Part shown: piece after piece, positions 35,170 to 43,971 of the stretch | Numbering within the stretch: position 1 is the stretch's first letter | Layout of the letters: each line of letters opens with the position of its first letter | Assembly: GCA_040235565.1 (NCBI GenBank) | Contig: JBECLA010000017.1 | Location: 1-64,000 of the forward strand | Reading direction: 5' to 3' | From: JAHEIJ01 sp040235565 | Lineage (GTDB): Bacteria > Pseudomonadota > Gammaproteobacteria > UBA6429 > Thiohalophilaceae | DNA: 64,000 nucleotides | The notes under the pieces: model-generated | Told to the model about the DNA's origin: nothing | The model's input: the letters and a program-made list of their open reading frames with translations, nothing else | The model's database searches: none | Made by a program: the position numbers and the translations under genes

Positions 35170-35415
35170 TCAGTTGTCCTTGCTGCCGGAAGAGGTCTTG
35201 TCGCGACTCGACGCCAGATTTCGCTTGTTGCCCGATGATTTGAAGTCGGTTTCATACCAGCCACCGCCCTTGAGACGAAAGCCGGCCGCGGAAATCATTT
35301 TTTTCAATCCCGGCTTGTGGCACTTGGGGCAGTCGACCCGCGGCGGATCGCTGATCTTCTGGATCGTCTCCATGAGGTGCCCACAGACTTCACACTGATA
35401 CTCGTAAATTGGCAT
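35170..35415 (-). CDS. FmdB-family zinc-ribbon protein
   Basis: An 81-residue small protein with the conserved start MPIYEYQCEVCGHLME and two CxxC knuckles (CEVC and CPKC) that should bind zinc. The FmdB family is of uncertain function. The tail is Lys/Ser-rich and disordered, which is common. The start at 35415 is chosen because the family begins MP[IT]YEY; the frame stays open upstream. It lies just before aspS, a frequent position in gammaproteobacteria. Confidence 0.93.
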   Translation of the reverse strand: MPIYEYQCEVCGHLMETIQKISDPPRVDCPKCHKPGLKKMISAAGFRLKGGGWYETDFKSSGNKRNLASSRDKTSSGSKDN

Positions 35416-35559
35416 TACCCTGTCCTGACAAAAAATTATCGACCCTTCAGCCAGCCCCGAGGTGCTTTCACGGTCACGGTGGCCAGGCAAAAGGCGAGCT
35501 ATTATAGCGCCCCGCCTGCCCCCGCTCCATGCCTGAGGCAGGGAGTTCTGGCTGCACTG

Positions 35560-35832
35560 TCACAGGCCAAGCGACGGGCGTTCAGTATGTGCCTCACGAT
35601 CTTCAAGCTGGCGGGCTTTTTCTATCGCCCGGAGCAGGCGAGTATGACCCGCTTCTGACTGGCCATGGCGCAGGTATTCCTGTGCCGCGTGGAAGACCTC
35701 CCGCAGGAATCCGCTGTGGTAATGACAACTGAGCAAGGCCCTGGCAACATAACAAGGATCCTCTCCCCGTTCGCGCATCAATTTGGCCTCGGTCAGCGCT
35801 TGTTCGAGTTCTTCTGGCGTCGGTTTACCCAT
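35560..35832 (-). CDS. Conserved small helical protein
   Basis: A 90-residue soluble protein beginning MGKPTPEELEQALTEAK. It is predicted all-helical, with a central ARALLSCHYHSGFLREVFHAAQEYL block and a charged end. Proteins of this look occur in many gammaproteobacteria, but I know no function. The start at 35832 is favoured because upstream codons are less like the family and overlap the divergent gene. It is divergent from the AMP phosphorylase-type gene. Confidence 0.65.
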   Translation of the reverse strand: MGKPTPEELEQALTEAKLMRERGEDPCYVARALLSCHYHSGFLREVFHAAQEYLRHGQSEAGHTRLLRAIEKARQLEDREAHTERPSLGL

Positions 35833-35932
35833 GCGTGGTGCTACTCCTGCGATCTGGTTGGATAACGAAGCGGATTTTACACCTTCCCGACATGTGTCAG
35901 AATGGGATAAACCATGCTGCACCAAGATCATC

Positions 35933-37492
35933 ATGCCACCTAAACCCCCGACGCCCAACGCCAAAGACATGCTGAAAATCCGGCGTGTTGCCATTGATAC
36001 CTACCATGAAAATGTGGCCTACCTGCATCGTAATTGCGCCCTGTATCGGGCTGAAGGTTTCCAGGCCCTCAGCAAAGTTGAAATTGAGGCCAATGGTACC
36101 TGTATCTACGCCGTCCTGAATATTGTGGATGACGATGCCATTGTGTCGCCTGACGAACTGGGCCTGGCGGAACAGGCCTTTGATCAGCTCGGCATGGAGC
36201 CCGGTCATCTGGTCCGGGTCGATCACAGTGAGCCACCTCACTCGATGGACGCTGTGCGTCGCAAAATCAGCGGCGAACGTCTGACGCTGGCTGATTTTCG
36301 CGCCGTCACACGGGACATTACCCATAACCGCTATTCGAAAATGGAAATGGCTGCCTTTCTGGTGGCCAACGAACAATCCGGTCTGGATCGGGAAGAAATC
36401 ATGTCGCTGACCCGCGCCATGACCGAAACGGGTGGCCGACTCAAATGGCACGAGACCCTGGTGGCTGACAAACACTGCATCGGCGGCATTCCCGGTAACC
36501 GCACCTCCATGTTGATTGTCCCCATCGTGGCCGCCCATGGCCTGGTCTTCCCCAAAACCTCCAGTCGCGCCATCACCTCTCCGGCCGGCACGGCCGATAC
36601 CATGTCGGTGCTGGCGCGGGTGGATCTCAGTCCGGAGGAAATGCATCGCGTCGTCAACAAAACCCATGCCTGTCTGGCCTGGGGCGGCACGGCGGATCTG
36701 GCCCCGGCGGACGACATCCTGATCTCTGTGGAGCGCCCGCTGGGCATTGATTCCGAAGGCCAGATGATCGCCTCGATTTTGTCCAAAAAAATTGCCGCCG
36801 GCGCTACCCATTTGTTGATGGATATTCCGGTCGGACCAACAGCCAAGGTACGGCATATGAACCAGGCGCTGCGCCTGCGGAAACTGTTTGAATTTGTTGG
36901 TGATCGCCTGGGGCTGCATATTGAAGTTGTCATCAGTGACGGTAGCCAGCCCATCGGGCGCGGTATCGGCCCGGTGCTCGAAGCCCGGGATATCATGCAG
37001 GTGCTGCAAAATGATCCCGACGCCCCCAATGACTTACGGCAAAAGGCGCTGTATCTGGCGGGAAGGATTCTCGAGTTTGATCCGGATGTGCGCGGTGGGC
37101 GGGGCTTCCACCTGGCCCGGGACATTCTGGAAAGTGGCCGGGCGGCGAGTAAAATGCAGGAAATCATCGATGCCCAGGGGCCGGTGGAAAAAACCCCGCT
37201 ATCGGCGCCGCTCAGCATTGAAATCAATGCCGAGCAGAGCGGCTATGTCACCGCCATCAACAATTATCAACTGGCCCGCATTGCCCGCCTCGCCGGCGCC
37301 CCCATGGATCTCAATGCCGGCGTGGATTTACTCAAAAAGCTGGGGGACGAAGTTGAACAAGGCGAACCGCTGTATCGCATCCAGGCGGAATTTCCCGCCG
37401 ACTTCAGGTTTGCGCAGAACCTGGCGCAGCAGAATAACGGTTATCGCATTGGCAGGCAGGAAGACATCAGCCGGCATTATCTGGAGACCTGA
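35933..37492 (+). CDS. AMP/thymidine phosphorylase-family enzyme
   Basis: Phosphorolyses a nucleoside or nucleotide to base plus a (phospho)ribose-1-phosphate. The 519-residue size and N-terminal extra domain (about 1-95) match the archaeal AMP phosphorylase (DeoA2) group rather than the 440-residue thymidine phosphorylase. The glycosyltransferase-3 core shows KTSSRAITSPAGTADTM, LAWGGTADLAPADD and DIPVGPTAKVR; the last, with its PxGPxAK(V/I)R, is typical of the AMP type. ATG 35933 is taken; an ATG at 35969 is also possible. The PRPP synthetase gene begins five bases downstream. In archaea AMP phosphorylase feeds ribose-1,5-bisphosphate to RuBisCO; here the partner gene suggests linkage to PRPP instead. 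Confidence 0.9.
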   Translation: MPPKPPTPNAKDMLKIRRVAIDTYHENVAYLHRNCALYRAEGFQALSKVEIEANGTCIYAVLNIVDDDAIVSPDELGLAEQAFDQLGMEPGHLVRVDHSEPPHSMDAVRRKISGERLTLADFRAVTRDITHNRYSKMEMAAFLVANEQSGLDREEIMSLTRAMTETGGRLKWHETLVADKHCIGGIPGNRTSMLIVPIVAAHGLVFPKTSSRAITSPAGTADTMSVLARVDLSPEEMHRVVNKTHACLAWGGTADLAPADDILISVERPLGIDSEGQMIASILSKKIAAGATHLLMDIPVGPTAKVRHMNQALRLRKLFEFVGDRLGLHIEVVISDGSQPIGRGIGPVLEARDIMQVLQNDPDAPNDLRQKALYLAGRILEFDPDVRGGRGFHLARDILESGRAASKMQEIIDAQGPVEKTPLSAPLSIEINAEQSGYVTAINNYQLARIARLAGAPMDLNAGVDLLKKLGDEVEQGEPLYRIQAEFPADFRFAQNLAQQNNGYRIGRQEDISRHYLET

Positions 37493-37497
37493 CCGCC

Positions 37498-38382
37498 ATG
37501 CCACTCGTTGTTAGCCTCCCTGATTACCGCGTCCCGGCCCAACGACTGGCCCAGGCGCTCGATTATGAGTACGCCAGTATCAAGCTGCATCACTTTCCGG
37601 ATGGCGAAAGCCAGGTGACTGTCCCCACCGAACACCCTGACCATGTCATCATCTGTCAAAGCCTTGATCGACCGAATAACAAATTGATCGAATTGCTGCT
37701 GGCAATTCCGACCCTGCGGGAAACCGGCGTAAACCGTATCACTCTGGTGGCGCCTTACCTGTGTTATATGCGGCAGGACACAGCTTTCCATTCTGGCGAG
37801 GCCATCAGTCAAAAAATTGTGGGGCGATTCCTGGCAGATTTGATTGATGATTTAATCACGGTGGATGCCCATCTGCACCGCATCAACAACCTGCAACAGG
37901 CTGTTCCCCTGGAACGGGCGACTAACCTGACTGCGGCATCAGTTCTCGGCAAGTATCTGCGGCAACAACACACCCATCCCGTGTTACTGGGACCGGACAG
38001 CGAATCGGAACAATGGGTTAAACAGGTTGCAAACGTTGGGGAGTTTGACTGGGCCATCGCCAGCAAACAGCGTATGGGTGACAGGGACGTCAAGATCACG
38101 TTACCCGATTTTGATTTTCACAATCGCTTCGTGGTACTGGTCGACGACGTCATCAGCAGTGGCCACACCCTGGCGGAAACAGCCAGACTGGTGCTGGCCG
38201 CCGGCGCAGCCAAGGTTGCGTGTCTCATCACCCACGCCTTGTTCGCCGAGGGGGCCCAGAGCCTGCTGCAACAAACCGGTGTCACGGCAATCTGGAGCAG
38301 CGACAGCATTTCGCATCAAACCAATGTGATCCCGTTAGCTGAGTTACTGGCGGAAGGTCTGCAGGATTTGGTAGCGAATTGA
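37498..38382 (+). CDS. Ribose-phosphate diphosphokinase (PRPP synthetase), short form
   Basis: Makes PRPP from ribose-5-phosphate and ATP by family. The 294-residue protein is about 20 shorter than the usual bacterial enzyme and clearly diverged. It keeps HFPDGESQV, VAPYLCYMRQD, VDAHLHRI (with the metal-binding histidines) and the PRPP loop VVLVDDVISSGHT. Strict coupling to the preceding AMP-phosphorylase-type gene and to the DUF1614 gene (stop overlapping a possible TTG start) indicates a special role apart from the housekeeping PrsA, which is presumably elsewhere. Confidence 0.93.
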   Translation: MPLVVSLPDYRVPAQRLAQALDYEYASIKLHHFPDGESQVTVPTEHPDHVIICQSLDRPNNKLIELLLAIPTLRETGVNRITLVAPYLCYMRQDTAFHSGEAISQKIVGRFLADLIDDLITVDAHLHRINNLQQAVPLERATNLTAASVLGKYLRQQHTHPVLLGPDSESEQWVKQVANVGEFDWAIASKQRMGDRDVKITLPDFDFHNRFVVLVDDVISSGHTLAETARLVLAAGAAKVACLITHALFAEGAQSLLQQTGVTAIWSSDSISHQTNVIPLAELLAEGLQDLVAN

Positions 38383-38384
38383 GT

Positions 38385-39044
38385 ATGCCCGTTTCACCAC
38401 TGCATTTTCTGCTGTTATTCGTCCTGGTTGTCATTGTTCTGGTTATCCTGCAACTGGAAGTCCTGGGCATTGTACTGAGCAAACTGGGGCTGTCGCCCGA
38501 ATCCGCCGTTACCCTGTTGTTTGCCACCCTGGTAGGCAGTGCAATCAATATCCCGGTATTTACCCTGCATGCCAAACCGGGAGAAATCAGTGAACCTCCA
38601 CCGTTGCCCCGCGGCTTTCTGGGGCGGCCATTGCCATACCATGGCACCACGGTGATAGCGATCAATGTCGGCGGGGCCTTGATTCCCATAGGCTTCTGCC
38701 TCTACCTGTTAGCGATCAAACCCCTGCCCCTGATCGATGTGTTGCTCGGTATCGGCATCGTCACGTGCGTGAGTTACCTGGTCAGCCGTCCTATCAGGGG
38801 CCTGGGAATCGGGATGCCGATCCTCATTGCTCCCCTGGCCGCCGCCCTGGCAGCGGTCTTGCTGAACCCGGAATACAGCCCTTCGCTGGCCTATATCGGC
38901 GGCACTCTCGGCGTGCTGATTGGTGCCGACCTGTTGCGCCTCAAGGATATTCGCCAACTGGCCACGCCGGTTGCCTCCATCGGCGGCGCGGGTACCTTCG
39001 ATGGGATTTTCTTTACCGGTATTATTGCCGTGTTACTGGCATAA
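38385..39044 (+). CDS. DUF1614-family membrane protein
   Basis: A 219-residue integral membrane protein of unknown function with about seven helices. The loop NIPVFTLHAKPG and the stretch GGTLGVLIGADLLRL...SIGGAGTFDGIFFTGI match the DUF1614 pattern I recall. ATG 38385 is preferred; a TTG at 38379 would overlap the previous stop. It is cotranscribed with the PRPP synthetase and phosphorylase genes. A transporter of a nucleotide-derived compound is a guess only. Confidence 0.8.
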   Translation: MPVSPLHFLLLFVLVVIVLVILQLEVLGIVLSKLGLSPESAVTLLFATLVGSAINIPVFTLHAKPGEISEPPPLPRGFLGRPLPYHGTTVIAINVGGALIPIGFCLYLLAIKPLPLIDVLLGIGIVTCVSYLVSRPIRGLGIGMPILIAPLAAALAAVLLNPEYSPSLAYIGGTLGVLIGADLLRLKDIRQLATPVASIGGAGTFDGIFFTGIIAVLLA

Positions 39045-39063
39045 TTTTCCGACCCGATTGTCA

Positions 39064-39915
39064 ATGAGCCCGATCATGCAAACACCAGACAGTCCCCGTG
39101 CAGTTCTGATTACCGGTTGTTCCAGCGGTATCGGTTTATGTGTCGCAAAAGGACTGCAGCAACGGGGCTATCGCGTATTTGCGACGGCACGCCAGTTGGC
39201 TGATGTGGTCCGCCTCAAGAATTCGGGCCTGGAAAGTCTGCAACTGGATCTGGATGACAGCGAATCCATCAACAACGCGGTCAATGAAGTACTGGCCCGC
39301 ACCAATGGCCGGCTGTATGCCCTGTTTAATAACGGGGCCTATGGTCAGACCGGTGCGGTCGAGGATTTGCGGCGTGATGTCCTGCGTGCCCAGTTTGAAT
39401 CCAACCTGTTTGGCTGGCATGAATTGACCTGCCGCGTGCTTCCGGTCATGCGCCAACAAGGCTATGGCCGCATTATCCAGAACAGCTCGGTGCTGGGACT
39501 GGTCGCCCTGCCCTTTCGCGGTGCCTATAACGCCAGTAAATATGCTCTGGAAGGGTTATCCGATACTCTGCGGCTGGAGTTACACGACACCGATATTTTT
39601 GTTTCCTTGATTGAACCCGGGCCGGTTGAAAGTCGTTTTCGTGCCAATTCCTACCAGGCCTTTTTACAAAACATTGATAAATCACTCAGTCCGTTTCAGC
39701 AACAATATGCGGCGATGGAAGCGCGCCTCACCAAGAAAGGACCCGCCGTCCCTTTCACCCTGCCCCCGGAAGCGGTCCTCAAAAAAGTACTGCACGCCCT
39801 GGAGAGCAAGCGGCCGCGCGCACGCTATTACGTCACTTTTCCCACCTACCTGTTTGGCACCCTGCGACGCCTGTTATCGAGCCGTGGCCTGGACTGGATT
39901 CTGCGCAAAGTTTAG
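39064..39915 (+). CDS. Short-chain dehydrogenase/reductase
   Basis: An NAD(P)-dependent oxidoreductase of 283 residues with the classical SDR fold: cofactor motif TGCSSGIG, a Rossmann Asp in LQLDLDD, NNGAYG, the catalytic Ser in IQNSSVLG and YNASK with the Tyr-Lys pair. The C-terminal extension after PGPVESRFR resembles YbbO-like SDRs that reduce aldehydes or ketones. The start at 39064 (or ATG 39076) lies about 20 bp after the DUF1614 gene, so readthrough is likely, although a functional link is not evident. Confidence 0.93.
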   Translation: MSPIMQTPDSPRAVLITGCSSGIGLCVAKGLQQRGYRVFATARQLADVVRLKNSGLESLQLDLDDSESINNAVNEVLARTNGRLYALFNNGAYGQTGAVEDLRRDVLRAQFESNLFGWHELTCRVLPVMRQQGYGRIIQNSSVLGLVALPFRGAYNASKYALEGLSDTLRLELHDTDIFVSLIEPGPVESRFRANSYQAFLQNIDKSLSPFQQQYAAMEARLTKKGPAVPFTLPPEAVLKKVLHALESKRPRARYYVTFPTYLFGTLRRLLSSRGLDWILRKV

Positions 39916-40140
39916 GGCAAGGATCGACCCCCTGCCCCTTTCATTTACAGCATAACGAGTTCAGAAACCGCGAAATCTGCCGTTAAAAAACCAAATACGG
40001 CATTTTGTACGCTGGCTATCTGATTTTGTGAAGCACTCTTTAGCATCCGACTTTCTCATCGGAAAAGACTGTGCTAATAATAGCTATTGTGTGTAAATGG
40101 TGGCCGCGTATTTTGAAACCCAGTGCATGTCGTCTCCATA

Positions 40141-40746
40141 ATGAATAACAACGACTCATTAACACAACGTGGATTATTTTCAGAGGAGCGTCGTTTTGAA
40201 CTCAAAGACGCCCGTTATCTGTTCATCGACGTAAAGGGATTAAAACGCAACAAGTCCTATCAGCTTGATCTGGTTGCGCTGGAACCGAAAAGCAAATATC
40301 GCTTCACCATCAACTGGTCCTGGCTACTGGCCGCTGCGGTGGTGATGCTGCTGCACTATGTTTTACTGCAGTTATTGCCGCAATTCACCCAGATCAGGCT
40401 GGATGAGTATGCCTTTCCCCTGACGCTGGGGCTGGCCAGCCTGGCGTTTGTCTGCCTTATCCTGTTTGTGGCAAGGTCCAAACTAGAGCGGGTCTTTGTA
40501 GCATCCCATACAAATTTCCCACTGGTGCGTCTGCTGATCGGGAAGCCTGACGCCAGGGCCTATCGTGCCTTTCTTTCGCGCCTGGAAAAATCCGTCCAAT
40601 CCGTCTCGGACAGGACTCATCTGGATAATCAGCAGCTTATAGCCGGTGAATTGCGTATGATGCGTCGACTTACCAAACATAATGTGTTGAGCGAAAAGCA
40701 ATACGAACAAATCAAGAAGAAATTAATGAAGTTGGCTAACGCCTGA
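40141..40746 (+). CDS. Two-helix membrane protein with SHOCT-like C-terminus
   Basis: A 201-residue protein with no named family. Residues about 60-80 and 95-115 are membrane helices. A soluble N-terminus of beta character (FELKDARYLFIDVKG) precedes them, and the C-terminus ends in RRLTKHNVLSEKQYEQIKKKLMKLAN, which resembles the SHOCT short helical module often found in oligomerising membrane proteins. The start at 40141 lacks a clear ribosome site. Stand-alone gene between convergent neighbours. Confidence 0.6.
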   Translation: MNNNDSLTQRGLFSEERRFELKDARYLFIDVKGLKRNKSYQLDLVALEPKSKYRFTINWSWLLAAAVVMLLHYVLLQLLPQFTQIRLDEYAFPLTLGLASLAFVCLILFVARSKLERVFVASHTNFPLVRLLIGKPDARAYRAFLSRLEKSVQSVSDRTHLDNQQLIAGELRMMRRLTKHNVLSEKQYEQIKKKLMKLANA

Positions 40747-40785
40747 AGTGGGCAAGCAGGAGTTTTTAACCTTGCTGATCAAATT

Positions 40786-41559
40786 CTAGTTGCGAATATC
40801 CACGCCCTTTTGTAACAAATACAGAGCAAACAAAAACAGGCCTATCACAAATAGCAAAATGATGCCAAAGGCGAGGCCGACATCGATATCAGAAACGCCT
40901 AACATGCCATAGCGCATTGCATTGATCATATAAAGAATGGGATTTATCAGGGAAACTTTCTGCCAGAAGCCTGGCAACATATCGATGGAATAGAAAATAC
41001 CACCCAGATAGGTGAGTGGCGTCAATACAAAAGTCGGGATAATCGATATATCGTCAAAGGTTTTGGCGTAGATCGCGTTAATAAACCCTCCGAGCGAAAA
41101 CAGAATGGCGGTTAACAACACCACTGCCAGCAATACGCCGACATTATGAATGTGCAAAGGAGTAAAAAACCACGCCACCACGGTGACGACCGCACCGACG
41201 ATCAGCCCTCGTGCCACACCTCCAGCGAGATAACCGGCCAGGATCAGATAATTGGGCATGGGAGAAACCAGCATTTCCTCGATAAAATGCGCAAACTTGG
41301 ACATGTAAAACGAGGACACCACGTTGGCATAGGCGTTATTGATGATCGCCATCAGGATAATCCCGGGGACAATGTAATCCATGTAACTATAACCGGCCAC
41401 ATCTGCGAGTTGTGAACCAATCAGGTTGCCGAAAATAATGAAATACAGACCCATGGTCACAGCAGCCGGCACAACCGTTTGGACCCAGATACGGATAAAA
41501 CGCAGGATCTCCTTGATCAGGATCGTTTTGAATGCGATGTACTGCTGGGCCAGTCTCAT
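40786..41559 (-). CDS. ABC-2 type export permease (YadH-like)
   Basis: The six-helix membrane subunit of an ABC exporter, 257 residues, of the ABC-2 family that includes YadH and polysaccharide or drug exporters. The conserved loop FIEEMLVSPMPNYLILAGY and LTYLGGIFYSIDMLPGFWQ are present. It overlaps the ATPase gene by four bases. Substrate unknown. Confidence 0.93.
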   Translation of the reverse strand: MRLAQQYIAFKTILIKEILRFIRIWVQTVVPAAVTMGLYFIIFGNLIGSQLADVAGYSYMDYIVPGIILMAIINNAYANVVSSFYMSKFAHFIEEMLVSPMPNYLILAGYLAGGVARGLIVGAVVTVVAWFFTPLHIHNVGVLLAVVLLTAILFSLGGFINAIYAKTFDDISIIPTFVLTPLTYLGGIFYSIDMLPGFWQKVSLINPILYMINAMRYGMLGVSDIDVGLAFGIILLFVIGLFLFALYLLQKGVDIRN

Positions 41560-42476
41560 TGGCTGCTGTTCCCCATCATACGGACAAACACTTCTTCCAG
41601 CCGGTTGGTCTTGTTACGCAGGCTTGTAACCTGGATGTTGAGTTGATCCAGTTGGCGAAACAGGTTGTTGAGACCCTGGTCGCGATTAATTTCCACGCTG
41701 AGCGTATCTTTATCAACCAGTGCCATTTTGTAACCTTCGATGGCAGGCAAGGCTTCGATGGGTTCCTGCAAATTCAGCAAGAAGGTTTCCTCGTGTAATT
41801 TTCTCAACAGGATGCTCATGGCCGTGTGTTCGACCATCAGACCGTTGTTAATAATGGCAATGTTCTTGCACAGGTTCTCCGCCTCTTCAAGATAATGGGT
41901 AGTAAGAATGATGGTCGTTCCCTGGGCATTGGTTTCCTGCATAAATTGCCACATGGAGCGACGGATCTCGATATCCACCCCGGCAGTGGGTTCATCCAGT
42001 ATCAACAGCTTCGGCTCATGCACCAGGGCTCGCGCGATCATCAGACGTCGTTTCATGCCTCCTGACAGTTCCCGCGCGATATTCCGACGTTTGTGCCATA
42101 AACCCAGTTTTTGTACATAGTACTCGGCCCGTTCGCGTGCTTCCTTGCGCGGGATGCCGTAATAGCCGGCCTGATTGATGACGATCTCGATGACCGGTTC
42201 GAACTGATTGAAGTTGAATTCCTGGGGGACCAGCCCGATACAACTTTTCGCCTCGTCCCGCTGGGTATCAATATCGTGACCGAACACCTGCACGCTGCCA
42301 CCGGTCTTGTTGACCAGTGAACAGATGATACCGATGGCGGTGGATTTGCCGGCACCATTGGGACCAAGCAAGGCAAAAAAATCGCCTTCCGCAACTTGCA
42401 GATCGATGCCCCGCAACGCTTCGGCGCCATTGGCATAGGTTTTACGGAGATCCTGAATAGTGAGAGCGCTGTTCAT
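41556..42476 (-). CDS. ABC exporter ATPase (YadG-like)
   Basis: ATP-binding subunit, 306 residues, pairing with the ABC-2 permease. Walker A GPNGAGKST, signature LSGGMKRR, Walker B LLILDEPTAGVD and the switch His in TTHYLEEAE are intact, so it should be active. The C-terminal about 70 residues extend beyond the core, as in YadG and CcmA-like exporters. Confidence 0.96.
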   Translation of the reverse strand: MNSALTIQDLRKTYANGAEALRGIDLQVAEGDFFALLGPNGAGKSTAIGIICSLVNKTGGSVQVFGHDIDTQRDEAKSCIGLVPQEFNFNQFEPVIEIVINQAGYYGIPRKEARERAEYYVQKLGLWHKRRNIARELSGGMKRRLMIARALVHEPKLLILDEPTAGVDIEIRRSMWQFMQETNAQGTTIILTTHYLEEAENLCKNIAIINNGLMVEHTAMSILLRKLHEETFLLNLQEPIEALPAIEGYKMALVDKDTLSVEINRDQGLNNLFRQLDQLNIQVTSLRNKTNRLEEVFVRMMGNSSQ

Positions 42477-42562
42477 AATAAACGTGCCAGAACTGATGAC
42501 ACCTATGTTAGCAAATTCTGCCTGGGTAAACGGGCGATTTCGGTAAAAGTGAGGAAGGGGCG

Positions 42563-43804
42563 TCAGATCAGTGCTTCGTTTGCAACAAGCTGATGCATAT
42601 CGAGATCAGTCTCATGACTGCTAACGATGCGCTTGACCTCCAGCAGGTTTTCTTCCTTACTCCACTGGGGATGGGCGAGATTAAGCAGGCGCGGAACATC
42701 ATAGCGTTGGCCTGTTCTGTTGATTACCACCAGAATAATCGGCCGCAAACGGACCTTTTCACTGGCTGAGACGACAATGCCGACATGCCCGGTGTTGAGT
42801 TCTACCATACTGCCGACAGGGTAAATGCCCAGACATTTAATGAATTGCTCCACCAGCTCCGCATCAAAATTGTCGCCGGCCCAATCAAACATGTTCTTCA
42901 AAGCATCATGCGGTGCAATACCATCGTGATAACAACGATCGCTGGTAATGGCATCATAGACGTCCACGATCGAGGTGATTTGCACCAACAGGCCGATTAA
43001 TTCTCCCGTCAAACCATCCGGATAACCGCGTCCATTGATACGTTCATGATGGGAACGCACTATATCAAGCACTTCGCCGGGCATGTCTTTTTTCTGCCGC
43101 AGCAGGTTATAACCACTCATGGAGTGTGACTTGATAATGTCGAATTCTTCGTCAGTGAGTTTTCCCGGTTTATTGAGAATTTCCAGCGGCACATGCATCT
43201 TGCCGATATCATGTAACAGGGCCCCCAATCCCAACAGGTCAAGTTGGGTTCTTTCCAGGCCCAGAGAACGGCCAAAAGTGATCGCCAGAATACAAACATT
43301 CATGCAATGGATAGAGGTATATTCATCGCGTTTCTTCATGTGGGTCAGCCATAACATGGCGTTGGGAGAACGGGAGATACTGTCGGCCATCTCTCCCACC
43401 AGTTCCCTGGCAGTATCCGTGTCGAGGCTGTTTCCTAGCCTGACATCCTCGAGTAATTGATCAATATAACCACGGGTGCGATGATGGACCTTGCGGGCAA
43501 CCTTGAGTTCCTTGCGAAACGACTCCTGCTCACGTTCCACTGTCTGGAGCGATATTTCATTTGACCTGGGCTTGTCTGGCGTGGGCGGCTTGGCCGCCAG
43601 GGCATGCAACTTGGGGGCAATGAGTTCCCGCGAACGCTCAACATCGATGTAGACATGATCACACAGGCGTTGAAATTCGGCGATATCTTCCCGTGATTCG
43701 ATCAACACCCCCTGTAACAGAAACGGCGTCTCGGTCCACGGTCGATCGAGTTCGCTGACAAACATGCCATGCTCGAGGTCATTGACATCAATTTTTACTT
43801 TCAT
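42563..43804 (-). CDS. HD-GYP domain protein with DUF3391 (c-di-GMP phosphodiesterase family)
   Basis: Probable cyclic-di-GMP hydrolase of 413 residues. Residues about 1-110 form the DUF3391 domain usual in this group (KIDVNDLEHGMFVSELDRPW). The HD-GYP domain (about 150-340) has HCMN, HDIGKMHVP, HHERINGRGYPDGL and DVYDAITSDRCY, so the metal ligands and the GYP loop are present. About 70 beta-rich residues end the protein. It is transcribed alone, between an ABC exporter and purL. No GGDEF or receiver domain is attached. Confidence 0.95.
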   Translation of the reverse strand: MKVKIDVNDLEHGMFVSELDRPWTETPFLLQGVLIESREDIAEFQRLCDHVYIDVERSRELIAPKLHALAAKPPTPDKPRSNEISLQTVEREQESFRKELKVARKVHHRTRGYIDQLLEDVRLGNSLDTDTARELVGEMADSISRSPNAMLWLTHMKKRDEYTSIHCMNVCILAITFGRSLGLERTQLDLLGLGALLHDIGKMHVPLEILNKPGKLTDEEFDIIKSHSMSGYNLLRQKKDMPGEVLDIVRSHHERINGRGYPDGLTGELIGLLVQITSIVDVYDAITSDRCYHDGIAPHDALKNMFDWAGDNFDAELVEQFIKCLGIYPVGSMVELNTGHVGIVVSASEKVRLRPIILVVINRTGQRYDVPRLLNLAHPQWSKEENLLEVKRIVSSHETDLDMHQLVANEALI

Positions 43805-43971
43805 GTCACAACAATATCATGTTGGCGAAGGTTTACGAGTTGAAACCAGCAGAATTGTGAAACCGCGAACCAAATATATTCTACTATAAAATTAATTGAC
43901 CAAGCCTGACACCCTACGATAGTTATAGCTGTGATGGCATTCTGCAATATCTTGCTATATCCCGCGATTCA

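Noticed and set aside
35897..37227. Two long minus-strand frames
   Set aside because: Both are antisense to the AMP phosphorylase-family gene and have no ribosome site or recognisable protein.
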